Of a stretch of 64,000 bases of DNA, positions 1 through 18,995 are shown piece after piece. Source of the stretch: Lingula anatina. Taxonomy: Eukaryota > Brachiopoda > Lingulata > Lingulida > Lingulidae. A program made the translations under genes and the position numbers. Each line of letters begins with the position of its first letter. Positions within the stretch are counted from its first letter, which is position 1. The notes below the pieces were generated by a model. It saw only the letters and a list, made by a program, of their open reading frames with translations. It was not told the DNA's origin and did no database searches. The DNA lies in NCBI RefSeq assembly GCF_001039355.2, contig NW_019775388.1, positions 206,861-270,860 on the forward strand, given 5' to 3'.

Positions 1-3000
1 TGTCATGGTTGTCTTATCTGCCAAGGTAAGCAGAATTATGCAGTGGGTTGGCACTGAAGGTATTGCTATCATTATACATGTACTAGCATACACCGAACAG
101 GTAAAATAATTTTGTTCTTTAACTATTGGTATCATTTCTCATCTGAGGGTGAGAGAAAAGAAAACTAAAGGTTAGGTCAATGTATCCATACTGGTGTGGA
201 TTTATAAGAGTTATCTTAATTGCAAACATCTAGTAAGTGACAAGTTTTTTTTTTTTTTCTGAATAGTGTCTTCCATAATCACTGGATACAAATCTATGTA
301 AGACCTGTTACATGATATCACATATTATCTTAATGCATAATTAATTACTAGTAAAAAAGAAAGTCAATTTCAGTGTAAAATCACTTTTTACCATACCTGC
401 CCAGTAATTATATAATTGTTTTTGATTTTCTTCAGCACCTGATCACCCAATACCGTGCAAGGATAATAAATCTCCAGCAACACCTTGGCTTCAGTGCAGC
501 CATGGCTAACCCATCACAGGTGACAGACATCAAAGATGAATTACGGAGGTTGCAGACAGAGAATGTAGGTTATGTCAGTCTTCAAGATGTCTAAGAAATA
601 TCTGTTGATTTAGAAAATATAGATAAGATAGCTCTCTCAAATACACATGCACCAACATATGCACACACCAGTTTTTGCTGAAATTATTTTGTAGTTTTGT
701 TTTTGCAAATCATGTTTAACAGTGGGGCAATTAAAAGCACCATCAGTTCAGTGTGTATTGTAGAAGGCATTCAGTAGATAGTACCATATTCACTTGAATA
801 AATCAATTAACATAGCTATTTAACATTTGTTCAAGCTCCAACTTCGAGATAAAAATGAACGCCTCCATCTGAAGATGGAACAAATACAAGGAAGATTTGG
901 GACTCTAGCAGATACCAAGACTGACTTATCTGCACAGCTTCTTATGACAGAGGAAGAAAAACTCAAAGTAAGAGATGTCTAACATATCCCTTTAAAAGAA
1001 TGCATAATGTTTACTTACAGTTCAGGCCCATAGGCAGGGGTGGATGAGGGGTTCAGAAGAACCCCCCATTTTGCTGGGAAAAGGTCCCCTCTGGGTAAAA
1101 TTTTTTCTAAGTACATGAAGGTTTCATGGTTAAAGGTTCATTTTTTCAGAAAAAGAACCCCCCTGTTGAAATTGCTGGCTACAGGCCGGCAGGTATTTTG
1201 ATAAGTAAAACCATTTACAAATTCATGCTTGCAGAGCATGTACATGTATCAGTGCATTTTGTTTCTGCATTGCCAGGTGTCTAAAACCTTAGTTGAAATG
1301 CAGATAGAGAACAACAAGCTGAGGGAAGAGGCAGAAGCTGCAAAGTTTGAGCTTACTAATAAGGTAACTAGAACTTACATCGATATCAAAGTAATCACTT
1401 TTTTATTATATACCCCAGTACCTTCTTTGAAGCACTAAATGTTTATTTTTAATCTGTATTATGTAGTTAACATGTTCCTTTGTACAGAATGAAACAATTT
1501 ATAAAGATAAGATTGCTATATTTCAATCTACCAGATTCTCACTCTTGAGCATGACTTAATGGAGTTAGAAATGGAGCGAGATAGGCAAGCCAAGGCAGCA
1601 AGAAATGCACAGGACAAGCTTGCAGAACTAGAAAAAGACAGGAAAGAATTGGCAGATGAATATGTGGCTCTCAAAACCAACTATCTCACCTTGAGTAAGG
1701 AGCACGAAAAAGAGGTTAGAGAAGTATGTTTGACTGTTAAGTCAGCAAAATTTTGAAAAATTTCACACATTTTTATGAACAAATTCTATTTAAGCTGTTA
1801 TGCTTATCCCATCTTAATTTCACATAATTTCATCCAACAAGGTGCAATGAATTAAAACATTGTTTATTTATTATGTAAAAAAATGGCTACTTTCCAGGCT
1901 GCAAGGAATGAAGAACTGAGCATGGAGCTGCTGAATTTAGTGAATACCAAAGCTGCACTGATAAGGCAAATGCAACAGTCACATCTGGCAGATGACAATG
2001 ATCCAAACATGGAAGTGGACAGGATCCGAAATGTTGTTAGCAGACTGTCAAATAGACGTATGAAGGTATTTAAGGGACAGCTTCTCCAAAGAACTTTGTT
2101 TTATTGTGTCATGAGATAACGAACTTGTACATGAAGTATGTAATGTAGCAAAAGAAAGCCATTTAGTTCATTATTTTCATCTTTTTTTTCCAGCCAGAAG
2201 AACTGTTGGCAGGTGAAGAAGATAGATTGGTTGTGGAAAGAAATGTGAGTTATTTTCATTCAGAAACTAAATTAATTTTATACTTTTTGACATTCAGTCT
2301 TAGTCATTATTTAATTGAATTAAAATAAAGTGTGTTTTTTTATTTAGTCTTGATAATCGGTCATTGATATTACAGTTATTTGGCAAACAGAAGATGTACC
2401 AAAATCAACTGGATAAGATGAAAAGTCAGTATGAAGAGGAGCATGGAAAAATGGAAGGGCAGTTGTAAGAAAATGACTTGGCATATGAATTTTAATCAAA
2501 ACATTTTTATTCAAAATTTTTTAAATAATTTTAAATAAAATTTGAGTTAAAACAAATGAAAGTGTCTGATTATGATATGTAGTGAATAAGATTTCAAAAT
2601 GTGAACCTCAAAAACATTTTTCAGATGTATTACTGTTTGCAAAGATGCTGTAGAATAAAAATCATTTTTATTCCATTTTAAACCTCATATATTGTAGTGG
2701 TATTGTTTAACTGTAGCACATCATTAAAGAGAGAACTGCAAGATGCAAGAAATGAAGTCAGAGAGAAACAGATGAAGATATCAGAGCTGAATGCAGTGAG
2801 GATATTTTAGATGATTTTTGAAAAGATCAAAAAGTCAAAAATATTTATTTTGTAAGCAAATGGAATCAGCGAATTAAGATGTACATAAAATACATACCGT
2901 AATAGAAAATTCTGAGTAATGTATCATTTTGTTTGACCTAAAAGCAGCATCAGATAACATATAACTAAAGACCATGGATTTTTTCTCTTTGTCATTCATT

Positions 3001-5305
3001 TTTTTTTATTTTGTTCTGTTTCCCTGTCTTCCAGCAATTAATTACATTAAAAAGTCTGAAGGACCAAATGGAGTCAGACAACAACAGACTGCAACACAAG
3101 ATGAAGGATCAGAATGCAGAGTACAGGGCCCGCCTTGTGAAATATGTGGAAGACATTGCAGTAAGTGAAACCTTGCACTGCTACACAACCTTTGAATTTT
3201 TAAAGTATATATTTATGAATTAGTTTCCTGGATTAGATTTGGGGATGCAAATTGTTTAGACATAGTGTAGTAATGTTTGAAAAGTTGAATATGTTTAAAG
3301 TCCTAAATGTGCCCAATAATGCTTATTAAATCACCAAATAACCCCACTTCCAGGAATATGTGGACCAGGGAAGTGGAGTTCCAGACCAGAGAAAGACAGA
3401 GGAACAGATGCAGCAGTTTGTGAACAATATGCTCAAAGATATCAAGAAGGGATTCAAGGCTAGGGAGGAGCAGTTAAGCCAGGCAGCCAAGGCATCCAGG
3501 AGACAGACTGACCATGTGGTTCACAAGTATGAACAGGTGCTCATTGCATACAGGTAAATATTTCCAATATTTTAATGCCCTAAAATATATAACAATATAT
3601 TATGATTAAAGATACATCTGACAATTTGTCTTTCAAATAGCTATTTGTAAATTTTCTAAATAATTGATTGCTTAAGGATGTTGTAACCCTTTTTATCATC
3701 CAGATACTGAAAATGAGGTTTTTCCTGCATCTAATTATTCAATAATGCATCCGTCTTTGGGCTGATTTAAAACAAAAATCTCCTTAAAAATATAAAATAT
3801 CAGCTTTTATATTTCTTGTGGCAATGTATAAGCATAGGCACCTCAAAGCTTTATTCACCAATTTACCACGTTTCTATTTTGATGTGAGATCGCAAACGGT
3901 ATTGGGCGTAACTTCATCTATCAACAATAAAATCAGAACTAAGGCTTTTAAGAAAATTCACTGGCAGGGTTTTGGAGTGCTAAATGGTATCATTAAAATA
4001 GTGTTAAAACGGTGTTCATGGGTGCTCAGGTAAAGGGGAAATTTGAGAAATGGATTTTTCAATTTTTACTTCAAACCAAAATTGCAATTATGATGTCACG
4101 ATTATGAAGGATGACACTTATGTTGCAACATTTGATGTTACCATGGAAGTAACTGACTCTCAGTCATTAAATTTTACAATAAAACATCTGTTGAATTTTT
4201 ACTTTTGGTCAGTGTTGTTTTGCAGGCCTAACCTTTGTCAATATTACTTTTCTCAGATTTGCAAAACAACATATTGACCTTAGTTTAAGTTATAAACTGC
4301 ATAATATATATGCATTTCAATACGATGGAACCCATCCTATCCATATTGATTGGATTTTATTATGTGCAAAACCAGTGATGGTATAATTTGCTTTGCAGGC
4401 AATTGCGACAGCAGGTGCAGTCCCGTGGAATTGCTGATCTTGACCTTGGTCCAGATGAGACTAACTTAAGAATGACTGATGCAGAAATTCACTCAGCCAA
4501 TCAGAAGGAGATTTTCAGATTGAAAGAGGAACTCAGCACATTACAGCATAAACTGGAAATGTACAAAGTTGGAGTATGTTTTTTTTTTTTTTTTTGCTAT
4601 AAAAAAATGGCCCACTTAATCTACAGTAATTGTATTGGGACTTTTCTTTTATAATTGGTGTCACACTATTAACCCCATTTGTCAAAAAATATTACTTTTT
4701 ATAATACTAGATCTCAAAATCTTTCTTAATACCTTCAAATTGGCTTGCTAGATTTTTTTTTTTCTTGTTGCAGGTCCCTGTAAAGGGAGACTCCAAGAAA
4801 AATATAAGTTTTGCTGACACTAATGACAAGGAACATTGGGCTTCACTGAGGAAACAGCTGAGAGACTTCACTATGAATACCCAGCAGGAACTTGAAGGAG
4901 AAAGAGCTCAACTTCTCAGTAAGAACCATGCTCTGGAAGAACAGCTGAAAGAATGTCAGGATTATATTGACAAACACCTGGTTAGGTAGGCATCAGCATT
5001 TAATTTGATCCTTTATCAATTTTCGTGTCCTTTTCTTTTGTTGCATCTCATTCTTTTCTATATTGTGGCACTTGAAAACGAAATTACATTGCATGCAATT
5101 TATGTCATATGTTGGTCCTAAAGGATTTCAAAAGGCATTCAATATTATCCATCTTTTTATCAACAAAGCCACTAATTTTTTAAAAAAATTTTGATCATTG
5201 ATTTGTAGGTACAAGCAAGAAATAGTGCGATTACGAAAGCTGTTAGGTGTAAAAGAAGATGGAAATATTGCCAATTCCAGCCCACTTGCATTTTACAAAA
5301 AGTGA
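1..5305 (+). CDS. CCDC78: CCDC78-like coiled-coil protein, 3' part (5' end outside window)
   Basis: Exons: ?-25 (partial, tentative), 436-564, 836-967, 1277-1363, 1535-1714, 1898-2065, 2194-2244, 2376-2464, 2717-2795, 3035-3160, 3354-3553, 4399-4573, 4774-4985, 5209-5305 (TGA 5303-5305). All have AG/GT borders and keep frame, giving 574 residues from 436 on. The product is almost entirely charged heptad-rich coiled coil. Segments that resemble vertebrate CCDC78 (DUF4472 family) are VSKTLVEMQ (exon at 1277), YEQVLIAYR (end of exon at 3354) and LRKQLRDFTMNTQ (exon at 4774). CCDC78 is known from deuterosomes and centriole amplification in multiciliated cells. The first exon opens mid-frame with an open phase-0 reading frame, so residues are missing upstream; some invertebrate relatives are longer and annotated as kinesin-like (recalled, not seen here). 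No internal ATG need be the start. Confidence 0.82.
1018..1195. repeat. probable dispersed repeat fragment in a CCDC78 intron
   Basis: The segment has G-rich and C-rich ends (gaggggttc near the left, gaacccccc near both halves). It reads like the short inverted-repeat elements common in invertebrate introns. Only one copy is in the window, so this rests on its look alone. Confidence 0.3.
3558..4398 (+). other. large CCDC78 intron, no gene seen
   Basis: 845-bp intron between exons ending at 3553 and starting at 4399. It holds two chance open frames (3818-4033 and 4050-4277) with no recognisable similarity and no splice context. Nothing else was identified. Confidence 0.5.
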
Positions 5306-5740
5306 AAACAGACTTCAATGCAATTCGTAGAACATACGGAAGGCTCTAAACAGTGCTGCAAAAAACTAGGGGTTTGCAACTAGATGCACAAACTAGTTCA
5401 GTTTTATAGTTAATGCCAAAATGCATCATGTGCACACACCAGTTCAGTAAAGCTTTTTTTTAACCAAATCAGGTCATATTGACACTTCTAAATGGGTTGT
5501 TGGAATCAAAATTAAACCAAAGTTGTATGCACGAAATGCCATTATTTTCATTGTTCAATATGTAATAATGTAGATTTCTTCCATAGTATCAGAGGCGAGA
5601 TGAATAATGTAATGATGTCCTAAAGCATTGACACAGGATGAGTGCCATATCATGTTTTAGAAGCTTTGCACATCTAGAATCTCAGTAGAGCAGGCATCTG
5701 AGAATTGTAATAATAAACTTAGGTGAAATGAACAGCCTGC
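5306..5740 (+). other. 3' UTR of the CCDC78-like gene with poly(A) signal
   Basis: Non-coding sequence after the stop codon. A canonical AATAAA is at 5712-5717, about 410 bp downstream of the stop, so the mRNA probably ends near 5730-5740. The oppositely oriented membralin signal lies only about 100 bp further on. Confidence 0.6.
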
Positions 5741-5814
5741 CTCTGCTCATTAATCCTTTTTCAGATCTCCTAAATGTGTACATGACAAACATCAATCAGA
5801 AACAACAGCAAAAA

Positions 5815-7257
5815 TTTATTTTTTACATGTACAAAACAAATACATAAAATATTGCACTATCATTTCACATAAGTGCAATGATATAAAGATAACAATCCTT
5901 AAGTCTTACTTTTATTTCAAATATTAACTTTACTTTTCTGTAGAACAGATGAGAAAATCACATACTACATTCTTATGAACAAAGGATTGTGGAAATAAAT
6001 TTATTATCATGTAATAGCCCCTGCATTTTACTAATGATTCACATACTACTCTAATAATGAAAAGAATAAGAACTTCAAATAGGAGCCACTCAAAATATAA
6101 ACTGATTTTCTGTAACTTAGAGCTTAATGTAATATAATCACCATAGTTGGGGTTAAGCTTTAACTAAGCTAGATCTAACATCAGCAACACAATTTTGAGG
6201 AAATCACAAAATTAAGTGAAATGCTGTTACAATTATACTTACTAAAATAATTAAAAAAAGAAGAAAATTTGTTGGTGAAATTTAAACAAGTTATTTGTAC
6301 TTATAGCCCAATACCAACCTCATTCATGAAATAAAACTCCAAAGCTGTATTAGGCAGCTCTGCTCAACTTTTGAAAAGGGACTATGTTAGACTGCTGCTG
6401 CACTAGTAGCTACAGAGCTGATTTTTCACAAAATGCCTATGCAGCTAATTTCATCATGGACTAAGATATTTGAAAGCGATACTGGGGCTATATATATTTA
6501 CTTAAAACCAATTCTGGTGTCTCATGAATTCAAGTGTTACGAGGGAATATTTTGGTCAGATAGTACAATGTACCACAGCTGATGAACATAAATGTCTAAG
6601 GCTTAGCTACTGATATCAACCGAGCTTAGATGGAAGCTATGAACTTGTCCCTCACCCAAACTATTCATGAGATCTACCCCCAACAAGTCTTTCTCAGGCT
6701 AAAAAAAGGCAGGCTCTGGGCTTAAGATTTGATAATGATAATGAGCTGTTTAGGGGACCAATATGTTGAGTTCTACTGATGGATATCAATGAATGGCAAA
6801 CTTAATAGAGCTAAATGAAAGTGTGTGGAGTAAAAAGGGTACTATGTTGAAGAATATAGCAGTATAAATCCAAATATCTTGCTCTTTCCATGCATTTCTC
6901 AAAATATTTTGACTTCCCCTCATACCAGTGTGACAGCATATTACAATCAATCTCTGAATAATAACACAAAATATATAACAATACAACGTAATAAGACAAA
7001 AAAATTTATATTCTTTCTTTGGGTATATATATATAATATTCCGGGGTAGAGCAAACACTCACCAATGTAGCCAAATGCTAAAACAGACTTAAACTGGCTA
7101 GACAAAATAGGGTTGATTTGACTTAAGTCAAATTTAAACAAATTGGAGAAAAAAAGTGATGAAAAAGTAATTAGCCAAGCGAAAAAAAAATTGCTAGCGC
7201 TACCTCAGAATATTGAAAATTACTCTTAACTTTACAGACTGAGCAAAGCACCACAGG
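5815..7257 (-). other. 3' UTR of membralin with poly(A) signal
   Basis: On the minus strand the sequence after the membralin stop is AT-rich and has no coding potential. An AATAAA (TTTATT on plus at 5815-5820) would end a roughly 1.45-kb 3' UTR. Small minus-strand frames at 6786-7141 overlap each other and look like chance. Confidence 0.5.
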
Positions 7258-13870
<6,613 letters not shown>

Positions 13871-14092
13871 TGTAGTTCCGTTTGAGGTTTCTCGATTATT
13901 TTTGCGTTGAAAATTAAAATTAAGGTTTTATCAGAAATAAATTTATGCATCATTTGTCATCAAAGCGTGATTAAGTATTGATATTCTTATTTACCAACAA
14001 GTAACTCTGCAAACACTGCATCAAATTCAAATGCAGACTAATTCAGACAATTTGCCTGTAGCGCCACCTACTTACTGTTAATGTTTCTAGAG

Positions 14093-17000
14093 ATGGCAGA
14101 GCAAAGCACAATACAAAGTGAAACCCTAAAAGAAAAAGGAGACTTGTATTCAAAATCCACCGAAGTAGATAGAAATTTACTAGAGTACGACATAGTAGAC
14201 GCCACAGAGGATAAAAGCAATGAAAGTAACGAAAAATCAAAGGACCCCACAAATGTACATCATACACAACTGGAGCAAATGACACTGTCAAACTCCCAGG
14301 ACAAGGAATCACAAAATGAGGAAGAAAAAGAAAGGGAATCTCCAGTTATAGAAGAAAAAGTGGTAGACATTATTTGCCCTAGAGTTAACTGTCCAGAAAA
14401 GATTGTAAGTTCTATTGAGCAATAAGAGACTGAAAAGCTTTTTGTACCTCTTGAAATATTTTACTGAAAGTTTTTGCGAGCAGATTCACCAACACACACA
14501 CACACACGCTCGGCTGTCACCTTGATTGGATAGTAAACGGTTGTCGTAAAATCGCTAAATGATATTAAAAACCGGTGCATAAACTTGAAAACCACCTAGG
14601 ACTACCTTAGACTGCCACATTAATCCAATACAATGCAAAAATAAACTATAACAAGTGGTTAAAGCCTTCAAACCGAATGTCGTAAAGTCCCCATATACCT
14701 CCATAGAGACAATAAAATAGAGTGAGCTTGTGAAACAAAAATCGACCAACTTAAACATAATAATCGAAATAAAGTACTGCCGGGCATCGGAGCGGCCTAA
14801 AACTTGGCACGCTTACCGCAAATACTGATGGCTACATCATCCCGTCGCTCGTTTGTTAATTCCGTGCATGGCATACGCACAATCAAACCGTATATCCAAA
14901 TTCCACCTCTGATGTTTATTTCGGTCCTCTCTAACCTCCAATTCAGGAAATGACGTAACCGCAGAGGTCGTATTTGTCCAATGGCATGGCTTCTTTTTCG
15001 TAATTGGAGGTTAGAGAGCACTCCAATTTACTGTCTGTGGAATGTACTACCGGTACTTGTACTGTACCAGTATGTATGCGAATGCAAGAGAGATATACCT
15101 GTAGCCCGTAGGTGCATATATATGTAATTGTAAAATGACTTCCCTGCAGCTAGCTCATCCACTGTACTGCAGGGCTCTCAAATCTTTATCTTACGTCACA
15201 CCTCCTCAAGTTGCACAGCCAGTATATATCAGGACTATCAATAGGTGTGCTAACACATGAATTTTTGTGCTAACTCCTGTAAAACCAGCTAGTTTTCCTT
15301 GCAACAGAGCTTTGATTTAGTTAAGATCCCTGTGCTCGTGTACCAGTTATGCCACCGTGAAACATATGCAACAGATTTCAACATTTATGCAGCAGTGTTA
15401 TATGTATGTATTATATAAATTTATTATATAAATTTTCCCAATTTTAGATCATTTGTCTTGACTTGTCTTCAGAAATGGATAAAGCAACTTTCAAGTCCAG
15501 ATCTGGGTAAGAAGATATTTATATAATTTTTGGAAATATTTTAAGTAACTGTACTATTTTTGTACTAGTACTTATTTTATGAAGTAAATTACATTGTTCA
15601 TTTAGACAAGTACCAGTACTCAGTAGGTGACCTTCCTAAAAATTCTCACTGGACGAGGATTTTTTACAGACATCAGTAGTGTGATTTTGTATTTAAACTT
15701 TCAGTGATAAGTTTGCTCCACTTAAACTTGTGAAAAGAGCACTGGGGATATTTTGTCACACAAAGAGTAGAATAGATAAGCGGCACGAATACGCCCTAGT
15801 TGTCTTACAGGAAACACCTATGTGGGTAAGTAGACCGAGATAACAAAGCTTAAAGGCATGAATCTGGTTAATACTGTTGTATAAGAAAGTGTATGTCTTT
15901 TAATTTTCATTGATTATTTTGGAAAAATTGCACAAACCAATGGGCCTTTGAAATTGCAAAATAAAGACACAAATAGAAAGTATGGCACCCACCTGACTCT
16001 TCTCATACAAAGGGAGTGATGTGATACCAGGATCAGATTTAAGAATGAAGGAGAAAAGACCAATTTTTTTCTACACACATTTTTACAAAACAGTATTTGA
16101 CAAGATTTTTATTGTTATCTTTTTAGGTGTGTGACTTCACAAATAATCCCAAGGAAATTATCAGCATTCTAGAAGATGTAATATGCAGTACATTTGAGAC
16201 AGAAACATTTGACCTTAGCTGCTTGTTTGACCTTATGTATGTTAGAATTGATAACTTGTGGTTATAGATTTAAAATGCAAATTGTCATATAATATTGTTT
16301 ACTTTAGATAAAAGGCCACTTTTTCTCTTAACTCCCATCTTGAAACATTTAATTGTTAACCTTTTCTCCTAATGTTATGATAACACTTTAGATCTGACAT
16401 ATTTTCCTAACAATTACAGAGCTGAGAAAATTAGTCTTCCAAAAGTTCAAGAACCCAGAATTATTCCTCCACCTTACAGCATAAGGATGCTGTTTTTGTA
16501 TGGAAGATCCCACTGTGAAATAACAGCAGGAAATAAGGAGGTAAATTTAGAATCTTAAGTGAAGATATTCTTTTGATTTATTTGACTGACTGGTTTCATC
16601 TAGACTTTTTTTTTTTGAGGTTGCAATAAAGTGGTCAATCAAAGAATTGCTATTATAATGACTGTTGCTTACAACTAGCAAGCTTATTCTGTTTAACACA
16701 ATAAGTCCATGCACTGCCCTTTTAAGTATCTAATGAAATGCTGATGTGAATAAATTTAGAGATATATTGTATATGTTCTGCCAGAATCAGAGGCTATTGC
16801 AGAGTTCTCCGCATTTCTTCCTGGATGCCTTCTACATTCATCTGCCACCCTCTGATGATAATCAGTGCCAGGTATGCTTCCCATAATAACAGTTTCAAGC
16901 ACTTGTATTTATAATGCCAAATTCACATCAATCTTTAAAAATTACTGGTGGGCTGGTAAAATATATTTGTATTTCAAACAATTGCCAGATAACTTGTAAT

Positions 17001-17271
17001 TACAAAATTTGTACCATTGAATTGTTGTACAATGACTTAATATTTAGAAGAGAAATTAATTGGATTTAAATTTCCCCTTATTTTGTGCTTTCTTTTGCAG
17101 GAAATTTTTAACACAATTTGTGATTGGGATGAACAAGGACTTTACTATGTGTTTGAAGCATCAAAGAATCCCACAAAACTGTATGATGGGTTTGCTCAAC
17201 TTCTTGCACATCCACTTCAGAGACCCTTACAGAAAGATTGTGCATATAAGCTTAAACCTTCCATGCAGTAA
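14093..17271 (+). CDS. BABAM1: BABAM1 / MERIT40 (NBA1), complete, 7 exons
   Basis: Exons: 14093-14404, 15448-15506, 15705-15825, 16127-16236, 16420-16540, 16785-16871, 17101-17271 (TAA). Phases agree; the product is 326 aa (human 329). The N-terminal ~90 residues are acidic and disordered. Then CPRVNCPEKIIICLDLSSEM (spanning exons 1-2) opens the von Willebrand A-like fold. It is followed by KSRIDKRHEYALVV (exon 3), a STFETETFDLSCLF segment (exon 4), IIPPPYSIRMLFLYGR (exon 5), and C-terminal LLAHPLQRPLQ (exon 7), all diagnostic. The family protein is the adaptor of the BRCA1-A complex and of BRISC, which cut K63-linked ubiquitin at DNA breaks and in the cytoplasm. I chose ATG 14093 over in-frame ATG 14081 because its context (G at -3 and +4) is better. 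Confidence 0.95.
14927..15018. repeat. short inverted repeat, 17-bp arms
   Basis: 17-bp perfect arms at 14927-14943 and 15002-15018 (ctctctaacctccaatt and its complement) around 58 bp, inside BABAM1 intron 1. It could be a tiny MITE or a hairpin. No clear target duplication. Confidence 0.5.
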
Positions 17272-17622
17272 CACAGACTAGAGTACCATATCATGTGGTC
17301 TTCTAGTATTACAGGGTTTTTAACTACAAATATGATGGATGTGTTATTCTTCAGTTTACTGTTAGCTAAATTAACAAACCCAAGAACAATGAAAAAATGT
17401 TGGATATTATTTTCAGGGCAGTTGACAAGTAGCAATCTGTTTTGGAGAGTTAAATTGTCATTTTTTTAAATTTTGTTTCTGTTCTTCAGCAAAAAAAAGC
17501 GTCCTTGTTGTTTAAAAGCAAGACTTTGAACACTACACAGGATTCATAGAATTTACATGTTGTATAATTATGCAAAACATTAATTGAGGGGAAACATTAC
17601 AGTCACAGTTAATCAACATACA

Positions 17623-17628
17623 TTTATT
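17623..17628 (-). terminator. LEPROT poly(A) signal
   Basis: Minus-strand AATAAA (TTTATT on plus). It would end a roughly 1.4-kb LEPROT 3' UTR (17600-18995). The BABAM1 3' end must lie close by on the other strand; no canonical AATAAA for BABAM1 was seen in 17272-17620. Confidence 0.5.
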
Positions 17629-18995
17629 GCAAAAGAATGACAGTTGTCTATTACGTCTACAAACAATTCATATGTTGCAAAGTTTTTACGTGGACTTACT
17701 AAAATAATTTTAAAGAGACTGCTTACCTACAAATATATCCATGAAACCATCTCTTCTTAAAAGATTGATAAAACTTGGATAAGAAATACTTCCATAGATC
17801 TTATTGTATGAAATCTAAATATGTATGCAAATGCAGCAACACATTTTTGTTACATTTTCATTTGTGAAGTTTGAAACTATTTCAATATGAATGAAAATTA
17901 TGACCAAAAAAAAAGGTACCTGTGTGAACTGTACTCACTTAGTTTCTTTGCATGCATACTTGCTTACATTACAGCCATAAATTTTAATTTAACAGCTTAA
18001 AAAAATATTTACAATGCTGTGGTTAAAAAAACACACACATATATATACAAGAACATACAAAACATTTACTTTTCCAACTATTTTACAATGCTAGAGATAC
18101 CCTGTAACAAAAACCATATTTTTTACAGTATTAATTTTCATTAACTGCTGCACTTAACAAAAGGACAATGCTTGACTGCAAATCTTTAATACACCCACAA
18201 ACATTATTACCAACTTCAAATACAATAATTCCGACATCTAAACAACAATAACGCACTTAATCTGCCAAATTTCTTTATTGAGAAGTGCAGAATGGGCTTT
18301 TGTCTTGGTGATTGACTTTCTATTCATAAAAAAGACATCTAGGAATTTGGTACATAGCATGTTTATGATGTTACCTATACAACTGAAAGAATACAGATGA
18401 CATTACTCTGCTAATGAGATGATACAATTTAAGTTCCAATTGCACTTACATATTTACATGTCACTGTCACATAGGGGTGTATGTGCACGTAGTACTAATA
18501 CAACACCCAAACACTTTTCGTAAAATTTTTTTTGACTGCTTAAAACATTTGAGAAAATTTGAATTCACCAAGGACTGACATTATCTTCATAATAAAAGTA
18601 TGTAATTTTCATGTGTGAAAATTGTTCAAATGCCCAGTGGGAAAAAGAATTTTAATACAGCACCAGATAACATCTCAAGTTTAAGTACATCTGACATGAC
18701 ATGATGGCAAATATCTGTACAAGTAAATAATATAAATACTCGATTCTTTAAGATGAGGGAGATCTTGGGTATTGCTTCTTGTCAAGCAATTTGCTTCAGT
18801 TCTCTAAAATGCTGAATAGCATCAAGCAGGAGTCCATACTACCTTCGTCTCTTCCAGAAGCAGACCAGCTGCCAGTTTTATTTGACTAATTTGCTTCCAA
18901 GGTCAAATTAGTGCTTCACCATCTAGAAAGATTACATGTTTCTTTTGATCATTGCCTAAGCAAGTCTTGAGATGTGTTCTCCAAGCAAGTTACCC

